Source: an uncultured Muribaculaceae bacterium
GTDB taxonomy: Bacteria > Bacteroidota > Bacteroidia > Bacteroidales > Muribaculaceae
Assembly: GCA_910586975.1 (NCBI GenBank)
Contig: CAJUKX010000052.1
Location: 1-10,591 of the forward strand
Reading direction: 5' to 3'
DNA: 10,591 nucleotides
Part shown: positions 7,244-10,591 of the stretch, piece after piece
Position numbering within the stretch: the stretch's first letter is position 1
Layout of the letters: each line of letters starts with the position of its first letter
The notes under the pieces: model-generated
The model's input: the letters and a program-made list of their open reading frames with translations, nothing else
What the model was told of the DNA's origin: nothing
Database searches by the model: none
Made by a program: the position numbers and the translations under genes

Positions 7244-7807
7244 TCAGAACGTGAATTGCAGACCTACAGTTGAGCTGCCATTCAGGCCGAAGCCGAAGCA
7301 GGTAGAGCCGTCGTAATGTTCTAAGTTGAGCAGTTGTGTACGCACAGTGATTGCAGCTTTGGGTGAGAGGTGTACCATAATACCGGGTCGTAATCCTGCT
7401 ACAACACCGTTGATAGCATCCATATCATAGCCAAAGTCATAATCATAGGCATGTTGGTGTTTGCTGATTGACTGTCGTCCATATCCCACTGCTAATTCAC
7501 CGAAGAAGTCAACCTTGGATACACGTGCGAATGTAGCACGCACAAATGGATATAGATTGAATACAGATAAGTTGTAATCGCTGACGTGTGTCAGTTGATA
7601 TGCAAAGCATAGTCCGACTGACCATGTTTTGTTGAATTGATAACCGGCTTCCGCTCCGATTTGGAAAGCGGTTTCTGACGTCGAATCTCCACCGTCTATG
7701 ATGACGTGTACTGTCTGAACGCCAACAGTAGCGCCCCAAAAGGGGGTTTGAGCGTTTGTGGCGATAGCGGCGCCAAGCAGCATAAGGATAATGACTAATT
7801 TCTTCAT
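7244..7807 (-). CDS. Small outer-membrane beta-barrel protein
   Basis: This 187-residue protein has a clear signal peptide (MKKLVIILMLLGAAIATNAQ, cleavage near residue 19). About eight amphipathic strands follow, with aromatic girdles such as AFQIGAEAGYQF, SVGLCFAYQL, VDFFGELAVGYG and VAGLRPGIMVHL. The C-terminus, STVGLQFTF, ends in Phe as barrel proteins usually do for Bam recognition. It belongs with the generic Bacteroidetes outer-membrane beta-barrel (OmpX/OmpW-like) proteins. A specific cargo or role cannot be inferred. A histidine/tyrosine/aspartate-rich loop (KHQHAYDYDFGYDMD) lies mid-protein and may be surface exposed. The start at 7805-7807 is preceded by a strong promoter, so the gene can be transcribed independently of the DUF6624 gene upstream. 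Confidence 0.8.
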   Translation of the reverse strand: MKKLVIILMLLGAAIATNAQTPFWGATVGVQTVHVIIDGGDSTSETAFQIGAEAGYQFNKTWSVGLCFAYQLTHVSDYNLSVFNLYPFVRATFARVSKVDFFGELAVGYGRQSISKHQHAYDYDFGYDMDAINGVVAGLRPGIMVHLSPKAAITVRTQLLNLEHYDGSTCFGFGLNGSSTVGLQFTF

Positions 7808-7842
7808 TTTGGTTAATTTTTATTAAGTTTAAGAAATTATTA

Positions 7843-7873
7843 CAAAATTAACATATTTTCTTATTGCTGTCAA
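7843..7873 (-). promoter_or_regulatory. Promoter of the small barrel gene
   Basis: On the minus strand TTG (7871-7873) is followed by 20 nt and TAATTTTG (7843-7850), a near-consensus Bacteroidetes promoter. The leader would be about 30 nt of A/T-rich sequence, typical of efficient Bacteroidetes translation starts. Confidence 0.65.
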
Positions 7874-7900
7874 GTGTTTGGCTCGCTTTTTTATCTTTTT

Positions 7901-8848
7901 TTATCGGTTGTTCATTTGTTTGAAGTATTCTTGCATTGGTGGTAAGTCCATTTCGGCTCTCCACTCATCCACTTTCTCAGGGTCGAGCAAAGTATATGGC
8001 ACACTTTCACCATTATCATTACGTATCAACTGTGTACCATACTTTTGCGGACGATTGCGCCACATGTCGCACCGGTCTTCCATCATTGCCACAAAAGATT
8101 TGTTCAGTTCATTATTGGCGGCAGCGTTATGGAACAACGGTAGATATTTCTCAATCGCTTCAAGAGATGTGTGCTGAATAACCTCCCAGATAGCGAAGTT
8201 GGAGCCTCCTACGATTTGGGCGGATGGCCAACCATAGCTGTCGAGAATATCAAACACTTCAATTTGATTTATGCTGTCATTCCTTTGCATTTCCAAAAGG
8301 CGTGTTTTTACCAGCAGAGTATCTTGTGGAACAGCTCGCAACGCTGCAAGATAGGCATGTCGGGGTGCTTGATCCCGATAATGGATTGAGTCTAACCTAT
8401 CTTTCAGTGCATGGTCGTAGTTACGCTCAATAAGTGTCTTTCGGGCTTGCAAGGTATCGCAGAGAATTTCCCATTTGGGAGAGGTATGCAGGGATTGTAA
8501 ATCCCGGTCTTGGTTGATTTGGTCGCTATACCATTGTGGATATAGATGTACTCTTGCAAACAGACGATTGAAAGCAGTGTTTTCATCACCGCTTAAAGCC
8601 GCCGCACAAGCACCATTATAAAGATGTTTGTCAACAGGCTTGACTCCGAGTGAAAACGCTTTGTCAAAATACCTCGATGCAAGTTCGAAATCTTGTTTCA
8701 TATAACACGAATCTGCCTTGTTGATTAACGAGTTATAGATTGCGATTGAATCCTGTAAGTTGCCATATTCAATGGTATTATTATTTGCTGAGACACCGCA
8801 AGCAAAGAGAATACCGACAACCCAAACCATTAGTCTTTTAATCATCAT
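7901..8848 (-). CDS. Exported protein with TPR-like region and DUF6624 domain
   Basis: This 315-residue protein has a signal peptide (MMIKRLMVWVVGILFACGVS, cleavage near VSA-N, residue 21). Residues about 35-110 are TPR-like helices (SLINKADSCYMKQDFELASR, then AFSLG and YNGACAAALSGD). Residues about 145-310 match DUF6624 as I know it: IEVFDILDSYGWPSAQIVGG (196-215), a WEVIQHTSLEAIEKYLPL segment (221-238), the MMEDRCDMWRNRPQKYGTQL segment (255-274) and the end motif VDEWRAEMDLPPMQEYF. The domain's function is not known to me. The conserved D, R, H and YGTQ residues suggest a binding or catalytic pocket, but this is a guess. The start is ATG 8846-8848 (a second ATG is the next codon), 25 nt after the -7 box. 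It is divergent from the E1-like gene across a symmetric control region. Confidence 0.8.
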   Translation of the reverse strand: MMIKRLMVWVVGILFACGVSANNNTIEYGNLQDSIAIYNSLINKADSCYMKQDFELASRYFDKAFSLGVKPVDKHLYNGACAAALSGDENTAFNRLFARVHLYPQWYSDQINQDRDLQSLHTSPKWEILCDTLQARKTLIERNYDHALKDRLDSIHYRDQAPRHAYLAALRAVPQDTLLVKTRLLEMQRNDSINQIEVFDILDSYGWPSAQIVGGSNFAIWEVIQHTSLEAIEKYLPLFHNAAANNELNKSFVAMMEDRCDMWRNRPQKYGTQLIRNDNGESVPYTLLDPEKVDEWRAEMDLPPMQEYFKQMNNR

Positions 8849-8873
8849 ATTTAGTGCTTTGATTTAACTATTG

Positions 8874-8918
8874 CAAAGTTACTGCCGTTTAAAATTCCTT
8901 GCCATACCCAAAAGTGTA
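8874..8918 (-). promoter_or_regulatory. Leftward promoter of the divergent control region
   Basis: On the minus strand the 17-bp element TACACTTTTGGGTATGG (8918 to 8902) is followed by exactly 20 nt and the -7 box TAACTTTG (8874-8881). No separate TTTG stands at the -33 position; the end of the element occupies it. The arrangement suggests activation by a protein bound next to the polymerase at about -40. Confidence 0.65.
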
Positions 8919-8959
8919 CGTTTGCACGTGCAGACGAAAATATACACTTTTGGGTATGG
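8902..8959. repeat. Perfect 17-bp inverted repeat, probable twin activator sites
   Basis: The arms 8902-8918 and 8943-8959 are perfect reverse complements (17 of 17). The 24-nt spacer holds a 10-bp palindrome TGCACGTGCA (8923-8932). That palindrome extends to 18 bp (8919-8936) with one mismatched pair, and its centre is offset 3 bp from the centre of the arms. Each arm reads TACACTTTTGGGTATGG towards the gene it faces. The region lies between two diverging genes rather than inside a transcript, so a DNA-binding role is more likely than an RNA hairpin. Confidence 0.8.
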
Positions 8960-8987
8960 TGAGATAGAGGGGTAAACCGTAATTTTG
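8943..8987 (+). promoter_or_regulatory. Rightward promoter of the divergent control region
   Basis: The 17-bp element (8943-8959) is followed by exactly 20 nt and the -7 box TAATTTTG (8980-8987), mirroring the leftward promoter. The ATG of the E1-like gene follows 8 nt after the box, so the transcript should be leaderless or nearly so. Confidence 0.65.
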
Positions 8988-8995
8988 CGGAGAAT

Positions 8996-9508
8996 ATGAA
9001 ATATGATGAGAAAAATAAGATTGAAAGTTGCCGGATAATGATAGTCGGCAAGGGTGAATTTGCAGACGCTATCAATCGGGCACTGCTAAAAGTCGGGTTC
9101 CAAAATATTATATATACGGAAGATCCGACGGGGTCTGCCGATATTGCGGTTGATGTGGCGATGAATGGAATATCGGCCCGGTTGGGCGGTAAATTGCCGG
9201 TCGTATATCCGTTTGATTTTATCGAGGGTGGCGCGACTATGGTTGTGCTGCCCGATGATAAGGTCGAATTAGAGGCAAAGGAAGATGTTCGCCTGTGTGC
9301 CGCAAAATATATGTCGGGGTATTGCGCGTTTTGGAATATTGATAACAGCGACTGGTTGCGCGTAGTATTGCCGAGGATTGAGCAGGGCGAACAATCTGCA
9401 AAGGCGCAGCAAACAGCAGCCTGTATCTGCGCTCGGATATTGGCTAATATCGCAGTTGGGCGCGATGTGAAGCACTTTCCTCGCTTCTATTTAGTGGAGA
9501 GTTTTTAG
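8996..9508 (+). CDS. Degenerate ThiF/E1-like Rossmann protein, function unknown
   Basis: This is a 170-residue soluble protein with no signal peptide. Residues 12-42 read as a first Rossmann unit: CRIMIVGKGEFADAINRALL, with a GxGxxA loop, then a strand ending in an acidic residue. ADIAVDVAMNGISARLGGKL (48-67), then PVVYPFDFIEGGATMVVLPD (68-87), resembles the middle of ThiF/MoeB/HesA-type activating enzymes, where a carrier-binding Rossmann core continues. The C-terminal helix (AQQTAACICARILANIAVG) resembles the final helix of that fold. It is far shorter than typical E1-like enzymes of about 240-340 residues. I do not see the usual ATP-contacting Arg/Lys/Asp set, a zinc CxxC pair, or an assignable catalytic cysteine, so it may be a non-catalytic relative. 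The last codons (LVESF and the stop) lie inside the repeat of the neighbouring cassette, so the original C-terminus may have been replaced. Confidence 0.7.
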   Translation: MKYDEKNKIESCRIMIVGKGEFADAINRALLKVGFQNIIYTEDPTGSADIAVDVAMNGISARLGGKLPVVYPFDFIEGGATMVVLPDDKVELEAKEDVRLCAAKYMSGYCAFWNIDNSDWLRVVLPRIEQGEQSAKAQQTAACICARILANIAVGRDVKHFPRFYLVESF

Positions 9509-9539
9509 TGGAGAGTGGAGAGTTTTTAGTGGAGAGTGG
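9488..9539 (+). repeat. Left cassette repeat with three GTGGAGAGT-type units
   Basis: TATTTAGTGGAGAGT (9488-9502) is followed by two further copies of TTTTTAGTGGAGAGT, one of them extended by a second GGAGAGT (to about 9523), and ends near 9539. The units are spaced by T runs. The first 36 bases pair with the right repeat. The stop of the E1-like gene (TAG 9506-9508) and, on the other strand, that of the S23-type gene (9526-9528) fall inside it. Confidence 0.8.
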
Positions 9540-9906
9540 CTATTTTAGTTAGTAGATTCTTTCTTAGACCATTTATCATTTTTGCTATTTCAATTATTTT
9601 AGCTCTGATTTGATTCAATTCTTCGATAGTAATGTAATTAAGGTCTGATGCAAGAATAATCTGAGTCATCGCTTCCATAAGGGAGCCGTATGCAATTTCA
9701 AGGAAATGAATACGTTCTTTATAAGAAGGACGGCCACAACCTTCAGCAATATTAGACGGGACAGAGACCACAGCACGGTTCAACTGATTGGTCAGACCAA
9801 ACCGCTCATCGTAAGGAAATTTGGAAGAAAGTCTATAAACATCTTTGACAAGTACTCTTGCTTTTTGCCAAACATCCAATTTTTCAAAAGTAAACTTCTC
9901 CATCAT
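9526..9906 (-). CDS. Four-helix-bundle protein, S23/23S rRNA intervening-sequence type
   Basis: This 126-residue protein has full family length. Family marks are FEKLDVWQKAR..V..VY (7-24), the loop FPYDERFGLTNQLNRAVVSV (30-49) leading into PSNIAEGCGR (50-59), YKERIHFLEIAYGSLMEA (62-79) and the last helix ELNQIRAKIIEIAKMINGL (96-114). Characterised relatives are encoded in 23S rRNA intervening sequences, and the Avd proteins of diversity-generating retroelements share the fold. No reverse transcriptase or variable repeat is present here, so it is not part of a retroelement. The start is one of two adjacent ATGs at 9901-9906. No TAnnTTTG box is seen upstream. Its last residues (ATLH) and TAA stop are encoded by the left repeat. 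Confidence 0.9.
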   Translation of the reverse strand: MMEKFTFEKLDVWQKARVLVKDVYRLSSKFPYDERFGLTNQLNRAVVSVPSNIAEGCGRPSYKERIHFLEIAYGSLMEAMTQIILASDLNYITIEELNQIRAKIIEIAKMINGLRKNLLTKIATLH

Positions 9907-9950
9907 AATTCAAGCACTTTTTAGATTATTTCTCCCATTAAATTATCTTC

Positions 9951-9986
9951 ACTCTCCACTCTCCACTACCTACTCTCCACTAAATA
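9951..9986 (-). repeat. Right cassette repeat
   Basis: This is the reverse complement of the left end: 15 perfect outer bases, three mismatches (AGG against TTT), then 18 perfect bases. It supplies the TAG stop (9980-9982) of the converging PAS-like/LuxR gene. Confidence 0.8.
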
Positions 9987-10591
9987 ACCTTGTTATTTGC
10001 TGCCGCCGCGATAGCCTCGGAAATGTTGCGCACACCGAGTTTTTCAAAAATGCGCTGACGGTATTTCTTGACGGTGTCGGGCGAGAGGCAGATGCGGTCA
10101 GCAATCTCCGACATCGTATAGCCTTGTATTGAAAGGGTAAGCACCGACTTCTCCCCCTCGGTAAGGTTTGGCATAGTGTTCTTATCCCACCGACGGGTGA
10201 CGGGATTAAATGCGAAATAGTCGGGGGTGCCGACATGGTGCATTTCGATATGTCCGGGCGTGGTGTGGGTGGAGGCCGACACAACGCAGAGGGCAAGCCA
10301 AATCCTGCCGTCGGAAGTCAAGGCAAGAGGGGTCAGCTTATGGTTAATGAGAATTGGGTGTCCGTCGTTGATTATATTAAAGTCATACGATATGTACCAG
10401 TCTTTTCGCTCTTTAGATGGAATTTCATTATAAAAGGCAAAGCCCACGCGGTTTATGTCGAGCAAAAGAGCCTGTTCGTCCTCGGGCACATATTTAAGAT
10501 AGAACCGGTAGCCGAGTTCAATCATCTGCTCCGGCGTAAGTCCGCACAGGAACATCGGATTGGGCGACACATACAGGAAATTCTGCTTGAA
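9980..10591 (-). CDS. PAS-like/LuxR-type HTH regulator, 5' end beyond the window
   Basis: 203 residues are present and the frame is still open at the right edge, so the true start lies outside. An apparent GTG start at 10570 is inside the gene: the preceding codons read FKQNFLY and continue the family motif NFLYVSPNPMFLCGLTPEQ. The N-terminal part has PAS-like character: YRFYLKYVPEDEQ, then a WYISYDFNI strand, ILINHKLTPLAL and IWLALCVVSAS. The last 61 residues form a LuxR/GerE HTH (LTEGEKSVLTLSIQGYTMSE, then IADRICLSPDTVKKYRQRIF and EKLGV). It is a cytoplasmic one-component regulator of a type common in Bacteroidales. Its ligand is unknown. Its stop codon comes from the cassette repeat, so its last residues may be slightly altered. 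It is one candidate for binding the twin sites at 8902-8959, by proximity only. Confidence 0.85.
   Translation of the reverse strand, partial: FKQNFLYVSPNPMFLCGLTPEQMIELGYRFYLKYVPEDEQALLLDINRVGFAFYNEIPSKERKDWYISYDFNIINDGHPILINHKLTPLALTSDGRIWLALCVVSASTHTTPGHIEMHHVGTPDYFAFNPVTRRWDKNTMPNLTEGEKSVLTLSIQGYTMSEIADRICLSPDTVKKYRQRIFEKLGVRNISEAIAAAANNKVI

Larger units (their letters stand above)
9488..9986. mobile_element. 499-bp inverted-repeat cassette carrying only an S23-type gene
   Basis: The cassette is bounded by 36-bp inverted repeats (9488-9523 and 9951-9986) matching at 33 of 36 positions; the outer 15 bp are perfect. It holds one gene, a four-helix-bundle protein related to the proteins encoded in 23S rRNA intervening sequences, and no transposase. 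An RNA across it would fold into a long stem with the gene in the loop, as in rRNA intervening sequences. That it moves is inference. No clear target duplication is seen, although TA-rich ends make one hard to judge. Confidence 0.55.

Noticed and set aside
9491..9539. Regular GTGGAGAGT units that could suggest a CRISPR array or tandem repeat locus
   Set aside because: Units are about 10-15 bp with T-run gaps, without spacers of constant size and without cas genes. They belong to the cassette ends.
9526..9906. Avd-like accessory gene of a diversity-generating retroelement
   Set aside because: The fold family is shared, but there is no reverse transcriptase, template repeat or variable repeat in the window.
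10568..10570. GTG as the start of the PAS-like/LuxR gene
   Set aside because: The frame remains open to the window edge and the upstream codons continue a conserved family motif, so the gene is simply cut by the window.

Overview
The window looks like a chromosomal segment of a gut-type Bacteroidales bacterium, plausibly Muribaculaceae or a relative (family-level placement is inference). The evidence is a TonB-receptor-like outer-membrane barrel, a TPR/transmembrane/LuxR-type regulator, a PAS-like/LuxR regulator, a DUF6624 protein, a four-helix-bundle (S23-type) protein, and repeated Bacteroidetes-style promoters with a TAnnTTTG -7 box. There are no rRNA or tRNA genes and no CRISPR array.

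Layout. Bases 1-128 carry a strong terminator for a plus-strand gene that lies off the left edge. Next come two minus-strand genes: an outer-membrane beta-barrel receptor (129-2222) and, upstream of it, a membrane-anchored TPR regulator with a C-terminal HTH (2415-4058). A polyphenol-type locus follows. It has a one-cysteine HxlR repressor (4202-4582, minus), a divergent NAD(P)-binding oxidoreductase (4822-5505, plus) and an exported subtype B tannase (5631-7169, plus). The tannase keeps the whole catalytic and galloyl-binding residue set that I recall for the Lactobacillus plantarum enzyme. A hairpin at 7188-7221 separates this locus from a small outer-membrane barrel (7244-7807, minus) and a TPR/DUF6624 periplasmic protein (7901-8848, minus).

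Right end. The DUF6624 gene and a plus-strand gene for a degenerate ThiF/E1-like Rossmann protein (8996-9508) diverge from a mirror-symmetric control region. A perfect 17-bp inverted repeat (8902-8918 and 8943-8959) puts one copy of the same element exactly 20 bp upstream of each -7 box, the geometry expected for one activator driving both genes. Downstream lies a 499-bp cassette (9488-9986) bounded by 36-bp imperfect inverted repeats rich in GTGGAGAGT and holding only an S23-type four-helix-bundle gene. The repeats supply the stop codons of the cassette gene and of both neighbours. The window ends inside a PAS-like/LuxR regulator gene (9980 to the right edge, minus).

How the parts may work together (inference). 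The tannase would release gallate and related phenols, which oxidise to quinones. The HxlR protein, with an N-terminal cysteine placed as in redox and quinone sensors, and the adjacent NAD(P)-binding protein could form the protective response. The divergent DUF6624/E1-like pair looks like an undescribed co-regulated unit, and the PAS-like/LuxR protein nearby is one candidate for its activator.
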